From NCBI GenBank assembly GCA_947627015.1, contig CANQUL010000004.1:1-53163 (forward strand): a DNA stretch of 53,163 bases, written 5' to 3'. The translations under genes were made by a program, and so were the position numbers. Under the pieces are notes generated by a model that had not been told where the DNA came from, did not search any database, and worked only from the letters and a program-made list of their open reading frames with translations. Positions within the stretch are counted from its first letter, which is position 1. Each line of letters begins with the position of its first letter. The stretch is from an uncultured Clostridia bacterium (GTDB taxonomy: Bacteria > Bacillota > Clostridia > Christensenellales > Borkfalkiaceae). Below are positions 25,737-34,968 of this stretch, piece by piece.

Positions 25737-27461
25737 ATGAAGAGGATCATGGGTAAAATTTTGCTGTGCGGAGGGCTTGCGGCTCTCATTGCGTTCGCGA
25801 CTCTTTTCGGGGAGCCGCTCTTTGCGCGTGCGGAGAACCTCTCGGCGGAGACGGCTTCGCTCGCCCTTCCGGGGAGCTATGAACAGTATCTGAATCTTAC
25901 CGACCCTGTTGACATTGCCCTCTCGGAGAAGTACATCGCCATCGCGGACGGAAATATCCTTTGGATCTATGACTGTGAGACGAACTCCTACTCCAAGACG
26001 ACGCTCGATGGAAACGGGGAATCGCGCACCATCTCCAAGATCGGTTTTGCGGAGAACCGTCTCTTCGTTGCCGACACGGGTGTAAGCAACTACTTCTATG
26101 AGTACAATTTCGTCCAAAAATCTTTCAAAAAGCTCTCAATGAACTGCTCGACCTTCCTCATCGACGGAAACAGCCTGTACACGGCGACCGTCAGCAACGG
26201 AGGGACACACATCGGCAAATACGTAATCACCTCTCTCATTCAGGATAAACCGGCTGCGGTCGAACTCGGAACCATCAGCGAAGCCGAGACCCCGTCTTTG
26301 GCTGTGCTCGGAGATAAGCTCCTCTGTATATTCGACGATCAGGTCTATTCCCCCGACAGCACGGGGAAGTTCAGCGACACTTCCACCTATTACCTCTCCT
26401 CCGATCCGTCCCATGCCTCCAATGTCAAGGGCGTGTGCGCTTATGACGGCGCACTCTACTATACCGCACAGGACGGGCTCTACCGTTCGGACAGTACGAC
26501 AGAAGAGGCCGTGGAAGGCGTCAAGCTGTTCGACGCAGCGGGGCTCAGTGCGCTGACGGCCTATGACGGCATGCTGTACGCCGTGAAGGGAAATTCCGTC
26601 GTCGGGATCGAAATCGGGGACACGGGCGTAGCGCTTACGGGCTACGAGATCGCCGCGGCATCCGATTCCGTCAACCGCCTCTCGGGGGCCGTGGACACGG
26701 CGCGGGCGGGCGACTTGCTCGTCACGGCCGACGCAGGGAATCACCGCGTGAGCATCGCCGTGCTCGGTTACACCGAAGAAGGCCGTATCACGATTAACAC
26801 CTGCTCTGTATTTCCATGCGTTGATGACAACGACAGCCCCTATACTCCCACCCACATTGCAACCGACGGCAACATCATTGCGGTTTCATCGGCCGACTCG
26901 TACATTTACCTCTATCACTATGGTGATGAAAGCTTTTACGAACAGTACAATCTCTCGGAGCACCAAGCAACGGATCTCGCTTGCATGGACGGCACTTGCT
27001 ACTTCATAACCGAATCCGGTTACGGGAAAGCCGAGGAAAACTTCTCCGTATTCGAGCGCAAGGGAAATATACCAAAAGCACTTGCCGTTGATGCCTGCGG
27101 CTATCTGTATGTTGTAACCGCGGACGGAGACATACAGTGTTACACCGAAACCACTTTTATTGATCCGAATATCGAATGCGGAACGAAAATGGATTTTACC
27201 ATTCCCGGATGCGTTTCCTCTTTCCAAGCCGACTGCGAAGGAAATCTCTACTATTTGCACGGTGCAACACTTTGGAGAAACGATGTGGAATTTGCTCGGA
27301 TCGAAAACAGCTCTTTCGTCTATGGCGACACGAACGACCCCATTGCCTTTGCATTGAGCTTTGAGGATAGCGAAGTCTTTTTCCTCTATGAGAATTATAT
27401 TGTGGTAACAACCCCCGACGCACTGGACATTCCTACACAAAACGAGACCTACCCGTATTAA
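25737..27461 (+). CDS. secreted beta-propeller-like protein (paralogue 1, no anchor)
   Basis: 574 residues. Signal peptide about 1-30. The rest is made of repeated beta-propeller-like strands (PVDIALSEKYIAIAD, ISKIGFAENRLFVAD, YDGMLYAVKGN, HRVSIAVLG and similar), with the phrase YEQYLNLT-PVDIAL near the start shared with the next gene. It ends at NETYPY without the SH3-like and membrane parts of its paralogue, so it should be released. The 3' half after about 26,755 is more AT-rich and different from the paralogue. No catalytic motif is seen. Apparently leaderless start. Role unknown; surface binding or sensing is possible. Confidence 0.8.
   Translation: MKRIMGKILLCGGLAALIAFATLFGEPLFARAENLSAETASLALPGSYEQYLNLTDPVDIALSEKYIAIADGNILWIYDCETNSYSKTTLDGNGESRTISKIGFAENRLFVADTGVSNYFYEYNFVQKSFKKLSMNCSTFLIDGNSLYTATVSNGGTHIGKYVITSLIQDKPAAVELGTISEAETPSLAVLGDKLLCIFDDQVYSPDSTGKFSDTSTYYLSSDPSHASNVKGVCAYDGALYYTAQDGLYRSDSTTEEAVEGVKLFDAAGLSALTAYDGMLYAVKGNSVVGIEIGDTGVALTGYEIAAASDSVNRLSGAVDTARAGDLLVTADAGNHRVSIAVLGYTEEGRITINTCSVFPCVDDNDSPYTPTHIATDGNIIAVSSADSYIYLYHYGDESFYEQYNLSEHQATDLACMDGTCYFITESGYGKAEENFSVFERKGNIPKALAVDACGYLYVVTADGDIQCYTETTFIDPNIECGTKMDFTIPGCVSSFQADCEGNLYYLHGATLWRNDVEFARIENSSFVYGDTNDPIAFALSFEDSEVFFLYENYIVVTTPDALDIPTQNETYPY
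26548..26753 (+). repeat. near-identical 206-bp block, copy 1
   Basis: Within the first propeller gene. About 200 of 206 bases are identical to 28302-28507 in the second gene, while flanking coding sequence is clearly diverged. This indicates recent recombination or gene conversion between the paralogues. Confidence 0.9.
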
Positions 27462-27472
27462 AGGAACCGGAC

Positions 27473-30028
27473 ATGAACTCTGTACAAATGAAATTCAAAA
27501 AAACTTTGGCATGGATTCTTTTTGTAATCTGTTTTGCTTGTACAAGCGCAGGTGCGTCTATAAACGTACCCGCAAATGCACGGGCCCTGACCGGGGAGAC
27601 AGAAGCGGTCCTTTCTTTACCTTCTTCGTATGAACAATATCTGAATCTTACTAACCCTGTTGACATCGCTTTATCAAAGCAATACATCGCGATTGCGGAT
27701 AAAAATACGCTCTATCTCTATGACCGCGAAACCGACGGGTACACCAAATCGGACGTTCCCAATGCAGGGGAGAACAGCACCATCTCCAAGATCGGCTTCG
27801 CGGACGAGAGGCTCTTTATCTCCGTCCGCGCGGCGAGCAACTCATTTTATGAGTATAACTTCGTCAATAAAGAATTCAAAAGTCTCTCGATGAACTGTTC
27901 GACCTTCTTCATCGACGGAAGCACCCTGTATACCGCCAACGTCGGCGGTTCTATGACCACGATCGCTTCCTATTCCATTGCGAATTTGCAGCTCGAAAGC
28001 TCCTCCCACGACCTCGGAACGATCAATCAACACTCGACTCCCAGCATGGCGATCCTCGGAAACCAACTCTACTGTACATTCAACAATTATGTTTATAGTA
28101 TTGATCCTGCAAATGGGAGCTTTAACAGTGCCGAGCCTTTTTACCTGTCGTCTGTTCCGTCGGATACGATAAACGTTCAGAGCACCTGTGTCTATGAAAA
28201 TGCCCTGTACTACACCGCTTCGGGCGGACTATACCGCGCCGATTTCCCGTCCGACAAGACGTCGGGACAGGCCGTCCTCCTGTTGGCGGGAGATGACTTC
28301 GGTGCGCTGACGGCCTATGACGGCATGCTGTACGCCGTGAAGGGAAATTCCGTCGTCGGGATCGAAATCGGGGACACGGGCGCAACGCTTACGGGCTACG
28401 AGATCGCCGCGGCATCCGATTCCGTCAACCGCCTCTCGGGAGCCGTGGACACGGCGCGGGCGGGGAACCTGCTCGTCACGGCCGACGCAGGGAATCACCG
28501 CGTGAGCGTCATGGACATGCGGACGGGGCAGTTCTCCGTACTTCGGCCGGGTGCGGGGGAAGGCGTGTTCACGCCCGACCTCGTTGCGACCGACGGAGAC
28601 CTCATCGCCGTCGCCGCGGGAGGGACCGTCTACACCTGCCGATGGGGCGAGGAGACGCTCACGCGCGCCTATACGGCTCCGAGCAAGGTGCAGGGCCTCG
28701 CATGCGTGTACGGGAGCGTCTATTATGTCACGAGCAACGCCGTATTCGGCAAGCTCGGCACGGCGGAGACCGTCGTACAGGAGCAATACGGGCTGCCCAC
28801 GGCCATGGCTTCCGACCTCTACGGCGACCTGTTCGTCGCCTACGGGACGGACGTCTACCGCTTTACCGAACGCAACTTCCTGACCGACGGAAGCGGCGAA
28901 CGGCTGTCCTATTCGCTGCCCGAAAACGCAACGTGTCTCCGCGCCGACTTCGACGGCAATCTCTACTGTCTCGCGGACGGATGCCTCTTCGAAAACGGGG
29001 AATTTCTGTTCGGCGGAAAGCCTGCCGCACCCTTTGTCTATGGGGGAGATGCGGACATGCCCCTCTCGTTTGCGCTCGGGTTCGAAGATGACGTCATCTA
29101 TCTCCTCTTCGGGAATTATCTCGTAAAGACCGTCCGCGGCTATGCGGCGATCCCCACGCTCGACACCATTCCTTCAGGCGGCGTGCGCGAGCAGGTCTTT
29201 GCGGTCCACGAGGCGGAGCGCCTTTTCATCGACATTCCCGCGGGCTCCATCGGCGTGAAGATCGACCTTGCCGCCCTCAAGGAGGACCCCGCCTGCTTCC
29301 CCTATCTCTCCTATTCCCGCACCGCGGCGGATGCGCGCGGCGTACTGCTTGCCGAGAAAGACGACTACGCGCTCGTCCTTCTCTATGAAGAGGACGGCAA
29401 TTCCCGCGCCTATACCGCGGCCCTGTTCCGCATGCCGGAGGAGCTCTCTCCTGTGCCCAAATCGGAGTATTGGGAGGTCTCGGCTTCGGACATGTACCTG
29501 TCGAACGACGTCTCTGCCTATGATTTTCCCTGTCTGGAAACGACGCTTGCGGAGACACGGCTTGCGCGCGGTACGCTTGTCAAAGTCCTCGGCACGGTGC
29601 ACGCGGCCGAGCGCGACTACGCGTTGATCGAATACCGGACGGACGCCCGCACGACGGCGCGCGGCTACGTCCCGCTCACCTATCTCACGCCCGTGAAGCC
29701 CATGCCCGAGGAGGGCGTGCGCTACGAGCCCGCATGGCTCAAGGCAAGCAAGGACGGCGTGACGTTCACGGCCGAGGACGGACAGACGATCGTCGTGACC
29801 GAACGCACGCGCGCCGAGTTCCTTGAAAACGACGACGGCACCTTTACAGCCCGCATCTATCGGGAAGGAAAGGAGTTCCGCGCAACCGTGACCGATCCTA
29901 TGATCGACCGCGGCGAATCGGACGCCCTGCGCATCAGTCTCATCGTCATTTTGACCGTCATCGCCGCCCTGATCGTGGGAGCGTACTTCTATCTTGCCCC
30001 CCGCCGCGGGGAAGACAGGGAGCTCTGA
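27473..30028 (+). CDS. membrane-anchored propeller protein with SH3-like domain (paralogue 2)
   Basis: 851 residues. Signal peptide (about 7-35), propeller-like repeats to about residue 560 (PVDIALSKQYIAIAD, YDGMLYAVKGN, RVSVMDMRTGQF, LYGDLFVAYG), a linker, an SH3-like domain at about 680-745 (ASDMYLSNDVSAYDF, ARGTLVKVLGTVHA, RGYVPLTYLTPV), a second small beta domain, and a C-terminal membrane helix (about 822-842). Tandem paralogue of the gene before it: 11-base gap, AAAGGA before the ATG, so one operon. Likely a surface protein; no enzyme motif recognised. Confidence 0.85.
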   Translation: MNSVQMKFKKTLAWILFVICFACTSAGASINVPANARALTGETEAVLSLPSSYEQYLNLTNPVDIALSKQYIAIADKNTLYLYDRETDGYTKSDVPNAGENSTISKIGFADERLFISVRAASNSFYEYNFVNKEFKSLSMNCSTFFIDGSTLYTANVGGSMTTIASYSIANLQLESSSHDLGTINQHSTPSMAILGNQLYCTFNNYVYSIDPANGSFNSAEPFYLSSVPSDTINVQSTCVYENALYYTASGGLYRADFPSDKTSGQAVLLLAGDDFGALTAYDGMLYAVKGNSVVGIEIGDTGATLTGYEIAAASDSVNRLSGAVDTARAGNLLVTADAGNHRVSVMDMRTGQFSVLRPGAGEGVFTPDLVATDGDLIAVAAGGTVYTCRWGEETLTRAYTAPSKVQGLACVYGSVYYVTSNAVFGKLGTAETVVQEQYGLPTAMASDLYGDLFVAYGTDVYRFTERNFLTDGSGERLSYSLPENATCLRADFDGNLYCLADGCLFENGEFLFGGKPAAPFVYGGDADMPLSFALGFEDDVIYLLFGNYLVKTVRGYAAIPTLDTIPSGGVREQVFAVHEAERLFIDIPAGSIGVKIDLAALKEDPACFPYLSYSRTAADARGVLLAEKDDYALVLLYEEDGNSRAYTAALFRMPEELSPVPKSEYWEVSASDMYLSNDVSAYDFPCLETTLAETRLARGTLVKVLGTVHAAERDYALIEYRTDARTTARGYVPLTYLTPVKPMPEEGVRYEPAWLKASKDGVTFTAEDGQTIVVTERTRAEFLENDDGTFTARIYREGKEFRATVTDPMIDRGESDALRISLIVILTVIAALIVGAYFYLAPRRGEDREL
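28302..28507 (+). repeat. near-identical 206-bp block, copy 2
   Basis: Partner of the block at 26548-26753; differs at about six positions only (for example GTAGCG against GCAACG in the middle). Confidence 0.9.
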
Positions 30029-30060
30029 TCCGAAGAAGGGAAACCGCATCCGCAAATGCA

Positions 30061-30091
30061 AAAAGGAGAGGCCGATTGCCTCTCCTTTTTT
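30061..30091 (+). terminator. intrinsic terminator of the propeller operon
   Basis: AAAAGGAGAGGC pairs with GCCTCTCCTTTT and is followed by a T-run; it begins about 30 bases after the stop codon. Confidence 0.9.
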
Positions 30092-30262
30092 ACGGCCCCT
30101 ACAAGGGAGCAGCAAGGGCCCTTGCGGCGGTCCTTGCCGCCCAAGGTGGGTGTCACCAAAGGTGACGGAAGGGGTGTTGCCTGATCAGAACGCCACCCCC
30201 TCAGTCTCGGCTATGCCTCGACAGCTCCCCCTCGAGGAACAGCCGAGGGGTGTTGATATGTC
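30092..30262. repeat. non-coding spacer repeat of the CCCTCAGTCTCGGC type
   Basis: Contains CCCCCTCAGTCTCGGCTATG, GACAGCTCCCCCTCGAGG and GAGGGGTGTTG segments with several imperfect inverted repeats. Such elements are scattered between genes of gut Clostridia. No open frame of note. Confidence 0.6.
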
Positions 30263-30271
30263 GGTCAACCC

Positions 30272-30299
30272 AAAAAAGTCGGGAGCGTTGCTCCCGACT
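30272..30299 (-). terminator. intrinsic terminator of the HAD-TIR operon
   Basis: On the minus strand AGTCGGGAGC pairs with GCTCCCGACT and is followed by six T. It lies about 24 bases past the TIR gene stop codon. Confidence 0.93.
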
Positions 30300-30322
30300 T
30301 CACCGTAAACTTTACCATTTTT

Positions 30323-31828
30323 TTACATCGATCGGCTGATCTTCTCGCGCAGTGCAACAATGCTTTCCTTCATGTCGTACAGTCTGCCGAGTTCGGTCGA
30401 ATCATAATAACTGCGAAGTTCATCGCTCAGATCGTCGGCTGCGGCGATCAGCTGCGGCTTGGAATAGAGACTGTATCCCTCGAGCCGCGAGCAGAGATCC
30501 AGCTCGTGTTTTTTCACAAGGAAGTACTCGAACGAGAGCGCATTGGTAAACACGCCGCGGAATGCGTTGACCCTGCACCATTCCCGTCTTGTCACGATGG
30601 ATTGCATCGAATATTTATGGATCAGGCCGAGGTAGTCCCTTTTGCCCGTGGCGATGTACAGCGTCTCGTAGGTCCTTGTCAGATCATACTCGGCATATCC
30701 CCGCCAAAGATTCTCCGACGTCCCGCCATAGCATTCGGCAGTCTCAAGCATTTTGCCGTAAAACACGATCGCCTTGTTGACCATGCGCACCGCTTCTTCG
30801 TCGAAGATGTTGCGGAAATTCACCGTCTTCATATAGGCAAGTCCCGCGTATTCGTATGCCATGACGCGCAGGAGCCAATTGACTTTCAGCGATCCGCTCT
30901 CCACTCTGTCGATAAAGTTCTCCAATTTTTGCGCGATGCTTAAAAACTCGAACTCATACTCTTTGGCGGCCCTCGGGTCGGAGGACGGATCGTTCATGCA
31001 GCGGATCACGTCCTTGCGCAGTTTCAATTCGGAATAGGAGATGAGCGTATCGACGAAATTGCATACCCGCGTCAGAAACCCGTTGTCGGCATAGGCGAAG
31101 TCTTCCTCGGAAAACTTGACAAGCTGTTTCAAGGCGCCCAAAAACGAGAAGAACTGCTCATTGTTGTTAAAGTCCGGGAAGAATTTGAGGCGTTCGAGGA
31201 TATACATGATCCGTTCGGAAGCAAACGTGAACGAGCGCGCCCCCTCTTCCCAACTCGTAAGGATGCTCGCAAGTTGGATGTCCGCCTTCTTTTCATAGAT
31301 CTCCTCGGGAATATCGGAGAGCAGGTTTTCGTAATCGAAGATATACTTGTCGCTTGTAAGGATATCCCGATAGGTCTTGAGCTTGAGGAGGTCAACGATC
31401 TCCCGGACTACGTCGTCGATGACTTCGTCGACGGTCTCTCTGTCGAAATGATTGGCGTTGATCCAGCCCTTCAGGTCGGACGGGAAGTCATCCGGCAGAG
31501 GATATTTCTCGGTCAGGAAGATACATCGGTCGGTATTGTCCACCGCCATGAGCGCCATCCCGATCTCGATCAGAACATTTTGCCTTACGCGCGTCTCTTG
31601 CACATCGTCAAAGGTAAGAATGATGATGCTGATATCCGAAGAGGAAATTGCGTTCTTGATTTGGGAAAAGATCGAAGCGCCGCTGAGCACGCGCTTTGCC
31701 ACAATGGAGGAAACAATGGGATTGAATTCCTCGGTATGCAGCGCGTTGATCCTTTCGTTGAGTTTTGTTGCGACTTCGCGTCCGGAGCCGCCGTATATAA
31801 TTGAAATTTTTTTGTAGCGCTCGATCAT
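30323..31828 (-). CDS. TIR-domain protein (CAP12/TIR-like) with helical C-terminus
   Basis: 501 residues. N-terminal TIR-like domain (about 1-125): opening KKISIIYGGSGREVATKL, SDISIIILTFDD, then RQNVLIEIGMAL with the catalytic-position Glu and TEKYPLPDDFPSDLKG. This pattern is that of the TIR-like family found in CBASS/Pycsar effectors and other prokaryotic NAD-degrading TIRs. The remaining 375 residues are mainly helical, perhaps TPR-like, with no recognised name; they may sense a trigger or drive oligomerisation. The ATG overlaps the HAD gene stop (ATGA). The DNA is more AT-rich by eye than its neighbours, which suggests transfer. A defence role is inferred. Confidence 0.75.
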   Translation of the reverse strand: MIERYKKISIIYGGSGREVATKLNERINALHTEEFNPIVSSIVAKRVLSGASIFSQIKNAISSSDISIIILTFDDVQETRVRQNVLIEIGMALMAVDNTDRCIFLTEKYPLPDDFPSDLKGWINANHFDRETVDEVIDDVVREIVDLLKLKTYRDILTSDKYIFDYENLLSDIPEEIYEKKADIQLASILTSWEEGARSFTFASERIMYILERLKFFPDFNNNEQFFSFLGALKQLVKFSEEDFAYADNGFLTRVCNFVDTLISYSELKLRKDVIRCMNDPSSDPRAAKEYEFEFLSIAQKLENFIDRVESGSLKVNWLLRVMAYEYAGLAYMKTVNFRNIFDEEAVRMVNKAIVFYGKMLETAECYGGTSENLWRGYAEYDLTRTYETLYIATGKRDYLGLIHKYSMQSIVTRREWCRVNAFRGVFTNALSFEYFLVKKHELDLCSRLEGYSLYSKPQLIAAADDLSDELRSYYDSTELGRLYDMKESIVALREKISRSM

Positions 31829-32511
31829 GGTTCCACCATTCGTAAAATTTGCCGCAACCCCTCGCGGATCGTATCGAAGTGATAGGTCGTATATCCGGCG
31901 GCAAGGGGCCCGATCCCGATCGAATACTTGCAGAACTTTATCATCGGCAGATCGTTCATCCCGTCGCCCACGGCGACGCATTCCGACGGAAGGATCCCGA
32001 AATGCTTGCAAACAGCCTCCAAACTGACAAATTTGTCGATGCCCTTGGGCACAACGTCAAACGAGTCGACATGCTCGTATACGGTAACCGATGCAGGCGG
32101 GGCGGAAAAATACTGCCGCAAGCACCGCCTCGTCTCTTCATCCTTGAAAAAGAATGTGAGCACGACCTCGTTCGGTTGCAGCCAGAACCGTCCCGCATAC
32201 CGGGACGTGACGTCCGCAAGGATGTCTGCCCGTTGGTCCGTGTAGGAAGCAGGGATCGGCAACCGGAGGGTCTCGGGAGGAAGGGACGACCCGATCGCGA
32301 TGCAACATCCGTTCTCGCCGATAAAGACGGGATCTTTGAGCCCGACCTGCCGGAACATCCCCATCTGATAATAGATACTCTTGCCCGATGACAGGACGAT
32401 CCTGACGCCCCTTGCCTCGATCTCTTTCAGCAAAAGAACGTCTTGGTCCAGAATGGGACGCCCCACTTCCGCAAGGGTGCCATCGATATCAAACGCCGCC
32501 AATTTTATCAT
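31825..32511 (-). CDS. HAD-superfamily (IIB) phosphatase paired with the TIR gene
   Basis: 228 residues. Motif I FDIDGTLAEVG, motif II LSSGKS, motif III lysine in KGIDK, motif IV VGDGMNDLPM; the cap is of the IIB type seen in phosphoglycolate, sucrose- or mannosyl-phosphoglycerate phosphatases. All catalytic residues are present. Substrate unknown. The ATG at 32511 gives MIKLAAFD, the usual HAD start; an in-frame GTG three codons upstream is the alternative, and neither has a good ribosome binding site. Coupled to the TIR gene by a 4-base overlap, so the two probably work together. Confidence 0.85.
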   Translation of the reverse strand: MIKLAAFDIDGTLAEVGRPILDQDVLLLKEIEARGVRIVLSSGKSIYYQMGMFRQVGLKDPVFIGENGCCIAIGSSLPPETLRLPIPASYTDQRADILADVTSRYAGRFWLQPNEVVLTFFFKDEETRRCLRQYFSAPPASVTVYEHVDSFDVVPKGIDKFVSLEAVCKHFGILPSECVAVGDGMNDLPMIKFCKYSIGIGPLAAGYTTYHFDTIREGLRQILRMVEP

Positions 32512-32592
32512 AACTGCCACATTGGAAAAGAATCGGAGAATTTACGGCATGGTCCGACCGGCCGCCGGACCGTTTCTGCACGAAATTCCCAT

Positions 32593-32618
32593 GGAAGCCG
32601 CCCGAACGGGCGGCTTCC
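32593..32618 (-). terminator. hairpin after upp
   Basis: GGAAGCCGCCCG and CGGGCGGCTTCC with an AA centre make a perfect palindrome 20 bases past the upp stop codon. A T-run is weak. Confidence 0.7.
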
Positions 32619-32637
32619 TTCTGTCAACACAAATTTC

Positions 32638-33276
32638 TCACTTGGTCCCGAACAGACGGTCTCCGGCGTCGCCGAGCCCGGGCAGGATGTACCCGTGCTC
32701 ATTGAGGCAGCGGTCGAGCGTGGAGACGTACACGGGGACGTCGGGATGGGCTTCCGACACCGCCTTGATGCCCTCCGGCGCGGCGATGATGGCCATGAAC
32801 TTGATCTTCTTCACGCCCCGCTTTTTGAGGGCGGCAAGGGCGTCGCAGGCCGAACCTCCCGTCGCAAGCATGGGATCGACCAGAAAGACCGTCTTGTTCT
32901 CGATGCCGTCGGGGAGCTTGCAATAGTACTCCTGCGGCTCGAGCGTCTCCTCGTCGCGGTACATGCCGATGTGCCCGACCCGTGCCGTGGGGAACACCCT
33001 GTGCACACCGTTGACCATGCCGAGACCGGCACGCAGGATGGGCACGATGGCGATGCTCTCCTCGGGAACGCGCAGCTGCATCGTCGTCTCGAGGGGGGTC
33101 TCCACTTCGACGGGCTCGAGCTGCACGTCGCGCATGCTCTCGTACGTCATGATGGTCGTGATCTCCTCGATGAGTTCGCGGAATTCCTTCATCCCCGTGT
33201 TCTTGTCGCGGAGAATGGACACCTTGTGCTTGATGAGCGGGTGATCGAATACAAAGACGTTGGGATAGACGTTCAT
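32638..33276 (-). CDS. upp: uracil phosphoribosyltransferase
   Basis: 212 residues, normal length. Converts uracil and PRPP to UMP. PRPP loop [14 protein letters not shown], the PILRAGLGM segment and the C-terminal uracil-binding [17 protein letters not shown] are all present. ATG with GGAGG upstream, one base after the uraA stop codon, so the two salvage genes form an operon. Confidence 0.97.
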   Translation of the reverse strand: MNVYPNVFVFDHPLIKHKVSILRDKNTGMKEFRELIEEITTIMTYESMRDVQLEPVEVETPLETTMQLRVPEESIAIVPILRAGLGMVNGVHRVFPTARVGHIGMYRDEETLEPQEYYCKLPDGIENKTVFLVDPMLATGGSACDALAALKKRGVKKIKFMAIIAAPEGIKAVSEAHPDVPVYVSTLDRCLNEHGYILPGLGDAGDRLFGTK

Positions 33277-33277
33277 G

Positions 33278-34786
33278 TCATTCCTCCTTGGGGGCCTCTT
33301 CGGGTGCGGGCTCCCCTTCCGCCGCTTCGGAAGGCTCTCGGGACGCCTCTTCTTCACTTGCGGCGACTTCTTCTATGGTCTCTGCCTCGGCGGCTTCTGC
33401 AGCTGCCCCTTCGGACATGGGTGCCTCGGTTTCCGCCGTGCCCTTCTTCTTGACATTGACAAGCAGGTTGACGAGGATGCCGAGGATGAGCGCACAGGCG
33501 ATGGAAGTGATGGTGACCTGACCGAAGCTGACGGCCAGTCCGCCGACGCCCGCGACGAGGATGACGGAGACGACAAAGAGGTTACGGTTGTCCTCGAGGT
33601 CGACCTTCTGGATCATCTTGAGACCGGAGACGGCGATGAAGCCGTAGAGCGCGATGCACACGCCGCCCATCACGCAGCGCGGAATGGTGGCGAGGAACAG
33701 GACGAAGGGAGCGATGAAGGAAGCGACGATGGCCATGAGCGCGGTGACGAAGATGGTCGCGACGGATGCATTGCCCGAGATGGCGACGCAGCCGACCGAT
33801 TCGCCGTACGTCGTGTTGGGGCAGCCGCCGAAGAGCGCACCCGCCATGGAGCCGACGCCGTCGCCGAGGAGCGTCCTCGACAGACCGGGATCCTTCAGAA
33901 GGTCGGTCTCGATGATGGAGGAGATGTTCTTGTGGTCGGCGAGGTGTTCGGCAAAGACGACGAACGCGACGGGAATATAGGCGACCGCGATGGTGCCGAT
34001 ATACGCGCCGATGTTGGCGTCGCCGTAGTCGCCGTTAAAGGCATGCAGGAAGGAGAAATCGGGGTACCATGCCGAGGGTTCGGCAAGATTTCCGAACAGT
34101 TCGAAGTTGATGACCTTGAGCGCGTCGATGTTGGCGGCATAGCCGATGCCCGTAAAGATCGCGGCAAGGATGTAGCCCGCGAGGATGCCGATGATGAAGG
34201 GGATCATCTTGAGCATCTTTTTGCCGTAGACGGAGCAGGCGACGGTCACGCCGAGGGTGACGAGTCCGCAAAGAAGAGCGATGTAGGGCGAGCAGAGCAT
34301 GACGTTTTCCGCATTCGTCACGCTTCCCGCCATGAGGTCGCCGACGGCGTTCCCCGCGAGGGAGAGCCCGATGATGGCGACGGTGGGCCCGATGATGACG
34401 GCGGGCATGAGCTTATCGATCCACTTGGTGCCCGCAAACTTGACGACGACGGCGATGACGACATACACGAGTCCCGCAAAGACGGCGCCGAGGATGAGGC
34501 CGAGATAGCCGAGCGACGCGGTCGCAGCGCCCGCAAAGGCCGCCGCCATGGAGCCGAGGAACGCGAAGGAAGAACCGAGGAACACGGGGCTCTTGAATTT
34601 GGTGAACAGCAGATACACGAGCGTGCCGACGCCCGCACCGAAGAGCGCCGCAGACTGCGACATGCCGTGCCCTACGACCGCGGGGACCGCAATGGTCGCG
34701 GCGAGGATGGCGAGGAGCTGCTGAAGCGCGAACAGCACGAGCCGGAGAGGCTGGGGTCTGTCTTTGACCCCGTAGATCATCTTCAT
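33278..34786 (-). CDS. uraA: uracil permease (NCS2 family) with an acidic tail
   Basis: 502 residues with about 14 membrane segments. FAEHLADH and [10 protein letters not shown] hold the two Glu residues that bind uracil in the NCS2/UraA family; [15 protein letters not shown] and the opening [14 protein letters not shown] also fit. It imports uracil for the upp product. The last 58 residues or so (after NVKKKG) are an added Glu/Ala/Pro-rich tail not found in the usual 420-440-residue members. A good promoter precedes it. Confidence 0.95.
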   Translation of the reverse strand: MKMIYGVKDRPQPLRLVLFALQQLLAILAATIAVPAVVGHGMSQSAALFGAGVGTLVYLLFTKFKSPVFLGSSFAFLGSMAAAFAGAATASLGYLGLILGAVFAGLVYVVIAVVVKFAGTKWIDKLMPAVIIGPTVAIIGLSLAGNAVGDLMAGSVTNAENVMLCSPYIALLCGLVTLGVTVACSVYGKKMLKMIPFIIGILAGYILAAIFTGIGYAANIDALKVINFELFGNLAEPSAWYPDFSFLHAFNGDYGDANIGAYIGTIAVAYIPVAFVVFAEHLADHKNISSIIETDLLKDPGLSRTLLGDGVGSMAGALFGGCPNTTYGESVGCVAISGNASVATIFVTALMAIVASFIAPFVLFLATIPRCVMGGVCIALYGFIAVSGLKMIQKVDLEDNRNLFVVSVILVAGVGGLAVSFGQVTITSIACALILGILVNLLVNVKKKGTAETEAPMSEGAAAEAAEAETIEEVAASEEEASREPSEAAEGEPAPEEAPKEE

Positions 34787-34848
34787 GGTTTTTTCCTACC
34801 TTTGTATTATTTACGGCAAGGCCGCAGATTCCCGTTCCAACCTTTATT

Positions 34849-34877
34849 ATCATACCATACTTGTACCGGAATTGCAA
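34849..34877 (-). promoter_or_regulatory. sigma-A promoter of uraA-upp
   Basis: Minus strand: -35 TTGCAA, 17-base spacer ending TATGG, -10 TATGAT. The leader is about 55 bases; no terminator-type attenuator is seen in it. Confidence 0.85.
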
Positions 34878-34924
34878 GGGCGGGGACGAAATTCCTTAAA
34901 ATTTTTTCACGGAGACGGACAGAA

Positions 34925-34954
34925 ACGCGGGCGCACGCGCCCGCGTCTCTTTTT
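34925..34954 (-). terminator. hairpin after the second GH3 operon
   Basis: ACGCGGGCGC pairs with GCGCCCGCGT about 25 bases past the stop of the small membrane gene. The T-run is stronger on the plus strand. Confidence 0.6.
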
Positions 34955-34968
34955 AGGGGAGGAGGATC

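Noticed and set aside
30092-30262. Non-coding RNA gene
   Set aside because: Sequence matches the general style of scattered spacer repeats; no promoter of its own is evident.
31825-32511. HAD gene as part of the upp operon
   Set aside because: A strong hairpin separates it from upp, and base composition and the ATGA overlap link it with the TIR gene.
34787-34850. Attenuator before uraA
   Set aside because: No terminator hairpin with T-run in the leader.
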